A stretch of 64,000 nucleotides of DNA from Povalibacter uvarum (GTDB lineage: Bacteria; Pseudomonadota; Gammaproteobacteria; Steroidobacterales; Steroidobacteraceae), in the NCBI RefSeq assembly GCF_014202975.1, contig NZ_JACHHZ010000001.1, positions 372,001-436,000 of the forward strand, written 5' to 3'. The stretch's first letter is position 1. Every line of letters starts with the position of its first letter. Positions 37,006 through 45,884 of the stretch are shown here, piece by piece. Made by a program: the position numbers and the translations under genes. The notes under the pieces are model-generated. The model did not search any database and had not been told where the DNA came from. It saw only the letters and a program-made list of their open reading frames with translations.

Positions 37006-39483
37006 ATGAAGACCAGACATCTCGGTGTGTGGCCGCTCGCCTGTGGCGGGCTGCTCGCGATGAATGGGGTTGCAGGAGCACAGGAGAGCAAACCGCATTC
37101 CGTATTGCTGGAAGAGGTGATCGTCACGGCGCAGAAGCGTTCCGAGAACCTGCAGGACATTCCGGTCGCGGTGACGGCGTTCACGGCCGATATGCGCGAT
37201 CTTATCGGTGTCGAGACGGTGCAGGACATGACGCTGTTCACACCGGGACTTACGTACAACAGCTCCCTCGATCGATTGAACCTCCGCGGCGTCGGCCGCT
37301 ACACGAACGACTTCGGCAGCGACCCGGGCGTGGCGGTCTACAACGACGGCTTCTATACATCCAGCACGACTTCCGGCAGCAAATCCTCCATGTTCAATGA
37401 ACGTGTCGAGGTGTTGCGCGGCCCGCAGGGAACTCTGTTCGGGCGCAACGCCGTCGGTGGAGCGATGAACATCGTTTCGCGACGGCCCACTGACGTTTTC
37501 GAGGCCGAGCTGCGCGCGGGTGTCGGTAACTACGATGCGTGGAAGGCCGAGGGGACAGCCTCCGGCCCGATCAACGACTACATGCGGCTGCGGGTCTCCG
37601 CAGGCAACTACATTCAGGAGAAGGGCTACTTCCGCAACATGCAGGGCGGACCCGGTGAAGGCGGAGTGGAAGACCGCCAGGACTACGACGTAAGCGTCGA
37701 GGTCGACATCGGCGAGAAGGTCGACCTGTACATGCGCTGGTACCGCGGCGTGTGGGATCTCAGCGGCCGCAGCACCGCGAGCCAGGCTCCCTATGACTAC
37801 TATCGCGAAGCAACTGTGCCCGGTGGTCGCGCTTCGCTCGTCCCGACTGCGTCGCTCGGTCCTTCCGCGACCTTCAACGCGGGCGACAACCTCATCCCAG
37901 CGGTCCAGCAGTACACGGAGCAGTTGCCCGGCAACGATCGGCGGCTCTACAACACGAACATTCCATCGCGACAGACGCTGACGGGCAGCGACACGTACAT
38001 CATGCATCTGACCTGGCACACCGGCTGGGCGGATGTGAAGTACATCGGTGGCTACTCGGACTACGTCTACAACTCGATCACCGACTACGATCGCGCCGCA
38101 CGCGACTTCTACGACTACATTCCGCCAGCGAGCGCGGTCAACCCGCCGACGCCGTCCGCCCGTACCGTGCGGATCTGGGGCCACGCCGCAACCGCGTACA
38201 AGGAGATCAAGGAGTACTACAGCAACGAGATCAACCTCACCTCGACGCACGACGGTCCGCTGCAGTGGATCTTCGGCCTGTACCAGTTCCATGAGGATTC
38301 GGAGCAGCCGAGCGGTGTGCTGAATGCGATGCAGCCGGAGCTCAGGGCGCCGTTTGGTTCCGCGCCGAATCCGGAGGGTTGGTACTACTACGCCGACGGC
38401 GTTCTGGACATGGACTCGTATGCGGCTTTCACCCAGTTCGACTGGCAGTTCACCGATAGCCTGAAGGCAGTGATCGGCGCCCGCTACAGCGAAGACGAGA
38501 AGAAAGGCTACGAGCATCATCGGCAGATCTTCTGGAATCCGACGAATCTGACGGCGTTCGGTACGGTCAATCCCGCCGTTCAGATCGTCAACGCGGAGCG
38601 CAACGTCGAGAACAAGTGGTCGGGCTGGAGCGGCACCGCGGGCATCGACTGGACGATCTCGGATGACCTGATGAGCTACGCGAAGTACAGCCGCGGCTGG
38701 AAGGGCGGAGCGTTCAGTCTCGGCACGATCGCCGCCGACTACGAGGTCGAGCCCGAAACGCTGAATGCGTACGAGATCGGCGTGAAGTTCGGCTCCGACA
38801 CGCTCGTGACAAACGTCGCCGCGTTCTATTACGACTACAAGAACCTGCAGAGCCCCATCTCCGTCGTGCAGGAGACCGGCCCCAACGTGAACCTCTACAC
38901 GAACCTCGACGCCGAATCGATGGGCTTCGAAGTCGAGACGACGTGGCAGGTCTTCGACCCGCTGACCCTGATGCTGAGCTACGCGTACATCGACGCGGAG
39001 TTCAAGTCAGGGTGCGGCGTATCGGACAACCTCGATCTGCTCGCGCAGCATCCCGATGCGGTTCCGTGCGGCCCGCCGCGCCTGAACAGCAACGGGACGG
39101 TGTTGTCGCAAGGCCAGGCACTGGAAGGCAACAAGCTTCCGGCGCAGCCTGAGAACAAGGTCGCCTTCAACGCGAACTACCGGATCGATTTCGCGATCGG
39201 TTCGCTGAACCTGTCTGGGACCTACGCATGGCGTGACGAAGTGCAGTCCGGTCTGTTCACCCGCGAATACCGGATGGCACCCGCGTTCGACCAGGTCGAT
39301 CTGCGCGCGACGTGGACGGACGTCAAGGAACGCTACGAAGTCATCTTCTACGGCCGCAACGTCACCGATGAGTACGGTCTCGACGGTGTCACGGCGGATC
39401 GGCAGGACGATGGCACGATTCTCCAGACCTGGAGTCTCACGCCGCCGCGGACTTACGGGGTGGAGTTCCAGTATCGCTTTTGA
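37006..39483 (+). CDS. TonB-dependent receptor 2
   Basis: This 825-aa outer-membrane receptor has a signal peptide (cleavage near VAGAQ, residue ~26), TonB box-like LLEEVIVTAQKRSENLQDIP, a plug with RVEVLRGPQGTLFGRNAVGG and AMNIVSRRPT, and a barrel ending VEFQYRF with the terminal Phe recognised by the BAM complex. It is the same family as receptor 1 but with a canonical plug. Substrate unknown. It is divergent from glpD; an imperfect hairpin (39491-39516) follows the stop. Confidence 0.93.
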   Translation: MKTRHLGVWPLACGGLLAMNGVAGAQESKPHSVLLEEVIVTAQKRSENLQDIPVAVTAFTADMRDLIGVETVQDMTLFTPGLTYNSSLDRLNLRGVGRYTNDFGSDPGVAVYNDGFYTSSTTSGSKSSMFNERVEVLRGPQGTLFGRNAVGGAMNIVSRRPTDVFEAELRAGVGNYDAWKAEGTASGPINDYMRLRVSAGNYIQEKGYFRNMQGGPGEGGVEDRQDYDVSVEVDIGEKVDLYMRWYRGVWDLSGRSTASQAPYDYYREATVPGGRASLVPTASLGPSATFNAGDNLIPAVQQYTEQLPGNDRRLYNTNIPSRQTLTGSDTYIMHLTWHTGWADVKYIGGYSDYVYNSITDYDRAARDFYDYIPPASAVNPPTPSARTVRIWGHAATAYKEIKEYYSNEINLTSTHDGPLQWIFGLYQFHEDSEQPSGVLNAMQPELRAPFGSAPNPEGWYYYADGVLDMDSYAAFTQFDWQFTDSLKAVIGARYSEDEKKGYEHHRQIFWNPTNLTAFGTVNPAVQIVNAERNVENKWSGWSGTAGIDWTISDDLMSYAKYSRGWKGGAFSLGTIAADYEVEPETLNAYEIGVKFGSDTLVTNVAAFYYDYKNLQSPISVVQETGPNVNLYTNLDAESMGFEVETTWQVFDPLTLMLSYAYIDAEFKSGCGVSDNLDLLAQHPDAVPCGPPRLNSNGTVLSQGQALEGNKLPAQPENKVAFNANYRIDFAIGSLNLSGTYAWRDEVQSGLFTREYRMAPAFDQVDLRATWTDVKERYEVIFYGRNVTDEYGLDGVTADRQDDGTILQTWSLTPPRTYGVEFQYRF

Positions 39484-39490
39484 CGAACGG

Positions 39491-39519
39491 GTCGGCGGTC
39501 CACGCGGGCCGCCGACTGT
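39491..39519 (+). terminator. Terminator-like hairpin after TonB receptor 2
   Basis: GTCGGCGGTCC (39491-39501) pairs with GGGCCGCCGAC (39506-39516) around ACGC with one G-T wobble; TGTT follows. The T-run is short, so efficiency is uncertain. Confidence 0.5.
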
Positions 39520-39557
39520 TCGCCGGCGGGCAGAGCTTTCACCAAAGAGACGAAGAT

Positions 39558-39670
39558 TCTCCACGGGGCCCACGGGGTATCACGGGGATCAGAATCGAGA
39601 GGGTCCGCGAAGCAAGCATTAATCTCCCCGTGAATCTCCCCGTGCGCGCCCCCCGTGCACCCCGTGGAGA
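39558..39670. repeat. CACGGGG dispersed inverted repeat, locus 1
   Basis: The left arm begins TCTCCACGGGG (39558-39568) and continues with further CACGGGG units; the right arm ends CCCCGTGGAGA (39660-39670). The arms are imperfect further in, because the right side carries an extra CCCCGTG unit. It lies in the 253-bp gap between TonB receptor 2 and hslR. It shares GATTCTCCACGGGG with the locus at 61834-61927. Confidence 0.75.
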
Positions 39671-39724
39671 GTCCTTCTCTGCCTCCTGATCTGCGGCGAA
39701 ATTCCGGGGCTGCGGGGACAGGCG

Positions 39725-39730
39725 TACACT
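39725..39730 (+). promoter_or_regulatory. -10 element of a probable leaderless hslR transcript
   Basis: TACACT followed by CGCGCC and then ATG at 39737. The expected start site, about 7 nt after the -10, falls on the ATG. A weak -35 (TTCCGG, 39702-39707) has a 17-bp spacer. Confidence 0.5.
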
Positions 39731-39736
39731 CGCGCC

Positions 39737-40123
39737 ATGTCCAATGAATCCTCAGCGCCCGGTCTGCGTATCGACAAATGGCTCTGGTTTGCACGCTTCT
39801 TCAAGAGCCGTTCTCTTGCGACCGATGCCGTGACGGGCGGGCTCGTGCACGTCAACGGCGAGCGCGTCAAAGCGTCGCGTAATCTGCATATCAACGACCG
39901 CTTGCAGATCACTCGCGGGGACTCCCGCATGGAAGTGATCGTGCTCTCGATGCCCGAGCGCCGTGGACCTGCGCCCGAAGCTCAACGCCACTACAGCGAG
40001 ACGCCCGAAAGCATCGCCGCGCGCGAAGTTCGCAGCCAGTATGCGCGGCTCTCTGCGCCGTCGCCGGACGGGCGACCAGACAAGCACGAGCGGCGCGCAC
40101 TGCGCGATCTGCGCCGCGGTTAG
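39737..40123 (+). CDS. hslR: Ribosome-associated heat shock protein Hsp15
   Basis: This 128-aa S4-domain RNA-binding protein recycles 50S subunits that carry nascent chains. The S4 domain is LRIDKWLWFARFFKSRSLAT through VHVNGERVKASRNLHINDRL (residues about 10-65), followed by a basic tail (KHERRALRDLRRG). Length matches E. coli Hsp15 (133 aa). No ribosome-binding site precedes the ATG, and a -10 lies 6 bp upstream, which suggests a leaderless mRNA. Confidence 0.93.
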   Translation: MSNESSAPGLRIDKWLWFARFFKSRSLATDAVTGGLVHVNGERVKASRNLHINDRLQITRGDSRMEVIVLSMPERRGPAPEAQRHYSETPESIAAREVRSQYARLSAPSPDGRPDKHERRALRDLRRG

Positions 40124-40156
40124 AATCCCTCGCAGGCAGGCTTCTCCGGAGCACCG

Positions 40157-40669
40157 ATGGAACTACAACTACTCGTAAACGGTGAGCAGCGATCGGTCGA
40201 AGCGGATGCGGATACGCCGCTGCTCTGGGTGCTGCGTGAATCGCTGGCGCTCACGGGAACCAAGTTCGGCTGCGGTATCGCGGCTTGCGGCGCTTGCACG
40301 GTCCACATCAATGGCACCGCCGCGCGATCCTGCTCGATTCCAGCCGCGGCAGTTCAAGGGCAGGCGATCACGACGATCGAAGGTCTCGCGGGCGGTGCCG
40401 AGCGGCATGCGGTTCAGCAGGCGTGGATCGAGCATCAGGTGCCGCAGTGCGGCTACTGCCAATCCGGAATGATCATGGCAGCGGCGTCGCTGCTGGCGAA
40501 GAACTCGAATCCGACCGATCAGGACATCGATGCCGAGATCACCAATCTCTGTCGTTGCGGTACTTACGAGCGTATCCGGCGCGCCATTCATGCCGCGGCC
40601 CTGAATATTTCCCGAGGAGATGTCGAAGCGACCCGCGGGGAAGAGTCGAAGGAGGCGCGCCATGGGTAA
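40157..40669 (+). CDS. [2Fe-2S] subunit of isoquinoline 1-oxidoreductase-type molybdenum hydroxylase
   Basis: This 170-aa electron-transfer subunit is related to IorA. The plant-type cluster uses C39, C44, C47 and C59 (FGCGIAACGACTVHINGTAA). The second cluster uses CGYCQSGM and CRCGTYERI. It passes electrons from the Mo centre in the next gene. Length is typical. The stop overlaps the large-subunit start by 8 nt. The C-terminal ~20 residues overlap the ribosome-binding site of the next gene and are unlike the family core. Confidence 0.92.
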   Translation: MELQLLVNGEQRSVEADADTPLLWVLRESLALTGTKFGCGIAACGACTVHINGTAARSCSIPAAAVQGQAITTIEGLAGGAERHAVQQAWIEHQVPQCGYCQSGMIMAAASLLAKNSNPTDQDIDAEITNLCRCGTYERIRRAIHAAALNISRGDVEATRGEESKEARHG

Positions 40670-42845
40670 GTGGACACGCCGTGCGGTCATCACGGCCGGC
40701 AGCCTCGTTGGCGGAGGTCTCGCACTCGGCGTCGGCGGCATTGCGTTCGCACCGAATCGAATCGGCATTCTGTCGAAAGGCGACGGCAAGGAAGCGGCAC
40801 AGCTGACGACGTGGCTGAAGATCGCGCCGGACAATATGGTGACTGCGATCGTGCCTCACTGCGAGATGGGGCAGGGTGTGCACACGGCGCTCACCATGAT
40901 GCTCGCCGAGGAGCTCGATGCGGACTGGAATCTCGTGCGCATGGAAGAAGCGCCGGCAGAGGAAATCTATGCGAATGGCTACATTGCCCGCGCCTTCGTT
41001 CCTGGCCTGAGTGATGTACCGAAATTTACCGAGCGTTTCGTGGACTGGGGCACCTACCGACTGACGCGTCTCATGGACTTGCAGGTCACCGGCGGCAGCA
41101 GCTCCGTGCGCGGAACGGGATTTCTCGGCATGCGAGTCGCAGGCGGCGCTGCGCGCACGATGTTGATCGAAGCGGCGGCGAAGCGCTGGAACGTGCCGGT
41201 CGGCGAGTGCGAAACGAAGCTGTCTAGCGTGATCCATCCGGGATCGAGCCGAAGCGCGACCTACGGCGAGCTTGCGGCGGACGCGGCGAAGCTCGATCCG
41301 CCTGTTCATCCGCAACTGAAGTCTGCGGACAAATACACGATCGTCGGCAAGCCGATTCCTCGTATCGATATTCCTTCGAAAGTGGATGGCAGCGCGAAGT
41401 ACGGCATCGATGTCGCTATACCTGGCATGTTGTACGCGACGGTTGCAGCGGCGCCGGTCTTTGGCGCGCAACTCGGCTCGGTGGATGCGACGCCGATCGC
41501 GAATCTGCCCGGCGTCAAGAAGGTCGTGAAGCTCGACAACGCTGTTGCCGTCGTTGCTGACAGCTACTGGCGCGCGCTCAAAGCACTGCGCACCCTGATT
41601 CCAACGTTCACTGAAACGACGCAGCGCAAGGAGAACAGTGAAACGCTGGCGTCGACCATTGGCCGCGCACTGGAAGGCGATGAGTCAAAGAAGATCTTCT
41701 CGAGTGGCGACGCAGCCGCGACGATCGGCGGAGCGGCGAAGGCGATCGAAGCCGAATATCGCGTGCCATTCCTTGCGCACGCGACGATGGAGCCCATGAA
41801 TGCGACGGCCCGGATCGCCAACGACCGTTGCGAGGTCTGGACCGGCGTGCAGGATCCGCTTGCCGCGAGGAAGGTCGCAGCCGATGCGTCAGGACTCGAT
41901 GCGGATCAGGTGACGCTCTACAACCAGCAGCTCGGCGGCGGATTCGGCCGGCGCTTGCCGGGTGCTCACGATTTCGTCGATCAGGCGGTGCGCATCGCCA
42001 AAGAGATGTCGCCGGCACCGGTCAAGCTGATCTGGAGTCGTGAAGAGGACATTCAGCACGACTACTACCGGCCCGCCGTGATCGGTCGTTACAAGGGCGC
42101 TGTGGATTCCAAAGCGGCGCCGATCGTCTGGATATCAAAGTTCAATGGTGCGGGCGGCGAAGCTGCGCATGTTCCGTATGCCATAGCGCATCAGGACATT
42201 CGCGCCGTCAAATTCGGTTCGCACGTCCGCCAGGGGTCGTGGCGGTCGGTCGAACATTCCCAGCACGGCTTCTTCACCGAGAGTTTCATCGATGAGCTCG
42301 CGCATGCAGCGGGCAAAGAGCCTTATGAGTTTCGTCGCGGGCTGCTCGAGCATGCGCCCCGGCACCGCGCTGTGCTCGAGAAGGCGGCGTGGATTTCCGG
42401 ATGGGGCGCTGCGCCCGCAGCCGGTCGTGCGCGCGGCATCGCATTGGTGGAAAGTTTCGGTTCGATCGTCGCGGAAGTAGCGGAAGTCGAGATCGTTGAC
42501 GGCCGCATCAAGGTCCACAACGTCTGGGCTGCGGTCGACTGCGGTTACGTGGTGAATCCGGATACTGCAACGGCGCAAATCGAGGGCGGCATCATCTTCG
42601 GTCTGTCGGCGGCTGTGTTCAACGAGATCACCATTCAGGACGGCCGCGTCGCGCAGAGCAATTTCAACGATTTCCCGCTGCCGAAGATCGCGGATGCGCC
42701 GCGAATCAAGGTCGAGTTCATTCAGTCGAACGCGGCGCTGGGGGGGCTCGGCGAACCAGGCGTCCCGCCGATTGCGCCGGCGGTTGCGAATGCGGTGTTT
42801 GCGCTGACGGGGAAGCGAGTCAGGTCGCTGCCGTTGAAGGTTTAG
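40662..42845 (+). CDS. Molybdopterin-binding subunit of isoquinoline 1-oxidoreductase-type aldehyde/xanthine oxidase family enzyme
   Basis: This 727-aa catalytic subunit (IorB-like) has a twin-arginine signal (TRRAVITAGSLVGGG), so the enzyme is probably exported folded. Mo-cofactor regions include MGQGVHTALTMMLAEELDAD, QQLGGGFGRRLPG, GSWRSVEHSQHGFFTESFID and the catalytic Glu in GGLGEPGVPPIAPAVANAVF. The frame opens at 40620, but AAGGAGG at 40649-40655 points to ATG 40662. The natural substrate (N-heterocycle or aldehyde) cannot be told from sequence. XdhC-like maturation gene is adjacent, convergent. Confidence 0.92.
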   Translation: MGKWTRRAVITAGSLVGGGLALGVGGIAFAPNRIGILSKGDGKEAAQLTTWLKIAPDNMVTAIVPHCEMGQGVHTALTMMLAEELDADWNLVRMEEAPAEEIYANGYIARAFVPGLSDVPKFTERFVDWGTYRLTRLMDLQVTGGSSSVRGTGFLGMRVAGGAARTMLIEAAAKRWNVPVGECETKLSSVIHPGSSRSATYGELAADAAKLDPPVHPQLKSADKYTIVGKPIPRIDIPSKVDGSAKYGIDVAIPGMLYATVAAAPVFGAQLGSVDATPIANLPGVKKVVKLDNAVAVVADSYWRALKALRTLIPTFTETTQRKENSETLASTIGRALEGDESKKIFSSGDAAATIGGAAKAIEAEYRVPFLAHATMEPMNATARIANDRCEVWTGVQDPLAARKVAADASGLDADQVTLYNQQLGGGFGRRLPGAHDFVDQAVRIAKEMSPAPVKLIWSREEDIQHDYYRPAVIGRYKGAVDSKAAPIVWISKFNGAGGEAAHVPYAIAHQDIRAVKFGSHVRQGSWRSVEHSQHGFFTESFIDELAHAAGKEPYEFRRGLLEHAPRHRAVLEKAAWISGWGAAPAAGRARGIALVESFGSIVAEVAEVEIVDGRIKVHNVWAAVDCGYVVNPDTATAQIEGGIIFGLSAAVFNEITIQDGRVAQSNFNDFPLPKIADAPRIKVEFIQSNAALGGLGEPGVPPIAPAVANAVFALTGKRVRSLPLKV

Positions 42846-42875
42846 CCGGATTCCGGCACCAGGAAGACACGCTCA

Positions 42876-43943
42876 TCACGCATTCCTGAACGACCCGCCG
42901 GATCTCTTCGCCAGCACCGCCTGAATCTCCGCAACGATCGCGAGCGCAATCGCCTCCGGCGTGCGTGCACCGATGTCCAGACCGATCGGTCCGTAAAGAC
43001 GATCGCCGAACTGATGAGACTTCTCGCCGATGTCCGCCATGAGACGGGCACGACGTGGGGCAGGGCCCAGCAGACCAATATACGGAATGGTGCTGTCGGC
43101 GAGCGAGCGCAAATAGGCTTCGTCTGAAGTGAGGTGATGGCTCATCACGACCGCCGCGTCGTAGTGAGCGTGCTGCAGGAACTCGCTCAACGTTCCCGCG
43201 GGACGCAGATCGACGCGATGCGCCCTCGGAAATCGCTCGGCCAGCGCATAAGCGGGGCGATGATCGAGCACAGTCACGCTCCAGCCCATGAGTCCCGCGA
43301 TCTCGACGAGTGGCATCGCGTCCGGGCCGGCGCCCAGCAGCAGCAGCCTCAGCGGCAATTCGACAGGGACGATCAGGAACGTCGCGTTCTCGCCGTCGAT
43401 CGTCATTGCCGCGTGAGGCGATTGAGTGAGCGTGAGGCGTACGGAGGCCGGAGCCGCGTCGGCTGCCTCGCTTCTGAATGCGGCGCCAAGCGGATACGTC
43501 GGGTTGCTGCTCGCGATGACGAACGCGACAGCACCGGGCCGGTCGTTCTTGCGGCACTCGTCTGAGAAAGCAAACGGCTGGTAGTCGTTTGAAGCATCGA
43601 GGCGCGTCAGCAGGATGCGCATCGCGCCTTCGCAACCCAGGCCGATGCCCCAGAGAATGTCGTCGGAACTGCGTGTGTCGTACTCGGCGATGAGCGCCTC
43701 GCCCGTATCGATCACGCGCCGTGCACGTTCGACCAGATCCGCTTCCAGGCATCCGCCGCTGAGCAGTCCCGCCGCACTGCCGTCGGCGGAAATCAGCATC
43801 TGCGCGCCGGCCTTGCGATATGTCGAGCCGATCGTCTGCGCGACCGTTGCGAGAACCAGTGCTCGGCGACTGTCGCGGTACTCGTGAAAGAATTCGGTCA
43901 GCGATACGGGCCTGTGATTCATGCGCGGCATTCTGACATGCAC
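42876..43943 (-). CDS. XdhC/CoxI-family molybdenum cofactor insertion protein
   Basis: The 355-aa protein has an N-terminal XdhC-CoxI domain (residues about 20-95; LVLATVAQTIGSTYRKAGAQ, GLLSGGCLEADL) and a C-terminal Rossmann-like XdhC_C domain (about 190-345; LLLLGAGPDAMPLVEIAGLM, MSHHLTSDEAYLRSL, GLDIGARTPEAIALAIVAEI). Members help load or sulfurate the Mo cofactor of xanthine-dehydrogenase-like enzymes. It is convergent with the IorAB-type genes and so probably serves them. Start ATG 43943 has AGGGGCG about 5 nt upstream; ATG 43922 is an alternative. Confidence 0.9.
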   Translation of the reverse strand: MHVRMPRMNHRPVSLTEFFHEYRDSRRALVLATVAQTIGSTYRKAGAQMLISADGSAAGLLSGGCLEADLVERARRVIDTGEALIAEYDTRSSDDILWGIGLGCEGAMRILLTRLDASNDYQPFAFSDECRKNDRPGAVAFVIASSNPTYPLGAAFRSEAADAAPASVRLTLTQSPHAAMTIDGENATFLIVPVELPLRLLLLGAGPDAMPLVEIAGLMGWSVTVLDHRPAYALAERFPRAHRVDLRPAGTLSEFLQHAHYDAAVVMSHHLTSDEAYLRSLADSTIPYIGLLGPAPRRARLMADIGEKSHQFGDRLYGPIGLDIGARTPEAIALAIVAEIQAVLAKRSGGSFRNA

Positions 43944-44075
43944 GCCCCTGATGACGTCCAGCAGGGCAAGCGATCAGGCAAACCCTGCGATTCGCCTTGC
44001 GATTCACGGGCCCCGTTCAGCGCTTGTTAGACTTCGACCGTCCACCATCTGCACACAAGAACAGCAGCGGAGATC

Positions 44076-44510
44076 ATGAACATGCGTCGATGGATTGCGA
44101 GGATGGCTCTGGTTGCGCTGGCGATCGGTCCGGCGACTTCGTTCGCGGCAAACGTCAGCTGCAGCATGACATTCCAGATGAAGGGCTGGTCCGCCTTCTA
44201 CAAGACCGCCAGCGGCACGGGATCGGTCCGCTGTACGAATGGCCAGACGGCGACCGTGAAGCTCGAGGCCAAGGGCGGCGGGCTCACCTTCGGCAAGTCG
44301 AGCATCGAGAACGGCAACGGCGAGTTCTCCGGCGTCGCCAGCATCAATGAGATCTTCGGTTCGTACGTCGAGGCGGAGGCGCATGCAGGCGCCGTGAAAT
44401 CGTCCAAGGCCAGCGTGATGACCAAGGGCGAGGTCAGTCTGGCGCTGAGCGGCACCGGTCGGGGATGGGACCTGGGAGTCGCCTTCGGGAAGCTGACAAT
44501 TTCCCGCTGA
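44076..44510 (+). CDS. Conserved-looking exported protein of unknown function
   Basis: I do not recognise this 144-aa protein. It has a clear Sec signal peptide (MNMRRWIARMALVALAIGPA, cleavage after SFAA near residue 25). The mature part is rich in Gly, Ser, Thr and Lys with two cysteines (NVSCSMTF and VRCTNG) likely to form a disulfide, and it ends in GRGWDLGVAFGKLTISR, a pattern of alternating hydrophobics suggesting a small beta-sandwich or barrel. It lies alone between the convergent XdhC gene and a REP-like hairpin, so it is probably monocistronic. Confidence 0.75.
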   Translation: MNMRRWIARMALVALAIGPATSFAANVSCSMTFQMKGWSAFYKTASGTGSVRCTNGQTATVKLEAKGGGLTFGKSSIENGNGEFSGVASINEIFGSYVEAEAHAGAVKSSKASVMTKGEVSLALSGTGRGWDLGVAFGKLTISR

Positions 44511-44520
44511 GACCCTCGTT

Positions 44521-44546
44521 GTGGGTCCGACTTTGGTCGGACCCAC
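44521..44546. repeat. REP-like hairpin, copy 2
   Basis: GTGGGTCCGAC (44521-44531), loop TTTG, GTCGGACCCAC (44536-44546): a perfect 11-bp stem. It begins 10 bp after the stop of the exported-protein gene and may act as its terminator. Confidence 0.75.
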
Positions 44547-44763
44547 AGGAGGCGAGAGGCCCCGCCGTTCCGCGCTGCGGCCGCAGTACCCCCTGTTCAT
44601 TTTTCTTTACCCCATCCTCTCGGGGCGCGAATACAATGCCTTGCCCGGCAGGACAGGATTCCAGCAAGCAGTACCCAGCCTGATCGCGGCACTTCCTGAC
44701 TTTTCGAATTAGCGGTACCGCGCTGCGCGGGCGTTCGCCACCGATTTCTCACGATCGGTCTTG

Positions 44764-45861
44764 ATGACAGGGGCATCGACACCATTGGCCACAGCCGCAT
44801 CCAGCCAGCGCGATTCCGACGTCGTCGTCGTCGACGTGCTGCCTCAGCACCGCTTCGATGAAGCGCCGCTCTGGCGTTATCTCGAGCAGCATCTGCCGGA
44901 CTTCGCGGGACCGGCGACCCTGCGCCAGTTTCAGGGCGGGCAATCGAATCCCACGTTCCTGATCGAAACGCCGGCACGCAAGTACGTTCTTCGCAAGAAG
45001 CCGCCGGGCAAGCTGCTGCCGTCCGCGCATCTCATCGAGCGGGAGTACCGCATTCTCAGGGCTTTGCCTTCCGACCAGGTGCCGCTGCCCCGCGCGCGTC
45101 TGCTATGCGAAGACGCTTCGATCATCGGCACCCCGTTCTATGTGATGGATCATGTCGAGGGCCGCGTCATCACTGGTGTGACCTTGCCGCAGTTGTCGCC
45201 GGCAGATCGCGGGGCCGTCTACGCGGATTTCGCTCGCGTCGCCGCAGCGCTGCACACGGTCGACTATCGTGCCTGCGGGCTCGAGGACTTCGGCAAGCCC
45301 AACGGCTACGTCGCGCGTCAGCTCGATCGCTGGAGCAAGCAGTACGTCGCGTCGAAGACTGATGAGAATCCCGACATGGACCGGCTCATCGCCTGGCTCG
45401 CGGATCATCAGCCAAAGCAGGACGAGACTGCGATCGCCCACGGCGACTTCCGCATCGGCAACACGATCCTGCATCCGACCGAGCCGAGGATCATCGCGTT
45501 GCTCGACTGGGAACTGGCGACGCTGGGGCATCCGCTGGCCGACCTCGCTTACGCGTGCATGTACTACCACATGCCTTCGCGGAACGAGGTGGGTGGCGGA
45601 CTCGCCGGGCTCGATCTCGCACCGCTCGGTATTCCATCGGAGTCTGAATTCCTTGCGATTTACCAGCGCCACGCGGGCCGAGCGGAAATCCCCGACTGGT
45701 CCTTCTTCCTCGCGTTCTCGTATTTCCGTATGGCGGCGATCACGCAGGGGGTGTATGCCCGCGCCTTGCAGGGCAACGCCGCCGATGAGCGTGCGATCGG
45801 CTACGGCGAGACCGCGAAGATCTTCGCGGGTATCGGCTGGAATCTCGCCCAAAGACACTAA
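44764..45861 (+). CDS. Phosphotransferase family protein (ACAD10/11-like kinase fold)
   Basis: This 365-aa protein has the APH/choline-kinase fold found at the N-terminus of human ACAD10/11 and next to acyl-CoA dehydrogenase genes in bacteria. Motifs are FQGGQSNPTFLIE (nucleotide loop), VLRKKPPGKLLPSAH (catalytic lysine region), AIAHGDFRIGNTILHP (catalytic HGD) and ALLDWELATLGHPLADLA (metal-binding D). The likely role is phosphorylating a 4-hydroxyacyl-CoA before elimination in beta-oxidation of hydroxylated acids; this is inference from the family. ATG 44764 follows a TTG at 44761. Gap of 23 bp to the next gene. Confidence 0.9.
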   Translation: MTGASTPLATAASSQRDSDVVVVDVLPQHRFDEAPLWRYLEQHLPDFAGPATLRQFQGGQSNPTFLIETPARKYVLRKKPPGKLLPSAHLIEREYRILRALPSDQVPLPRARLLCEDASIIGTPFYVMDHVEGRVITGVTLPQLSPADRGAVYADFARVAAALHTVDYRACGLEDFGKPNGYVARQLDRWSKQYVASKTDENPDMDRLIAWLADHQPKQDETAIAHGDFRIGNTILHPTEPRIIALLDWELATLGHPLADLAYACMYYHMPSRNEVGGGLAGLDLAPLGIPSESEFLAIYQRHAGRAEIPDWSFFLAFSYFRMAAITQGVYARALQGNAADERAIGYGETAKIFAGIGWNLAQRH

Positions 45862-45884
45862 CTGCTTCACACCAGGTACCCGTC

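Noticed and set aside
37000-38520. 506-codon minus-strand frame opposite TonB receptor 2
   Set aside because: The receptor plug and barrel motifs are unambiguous on the plus strand.
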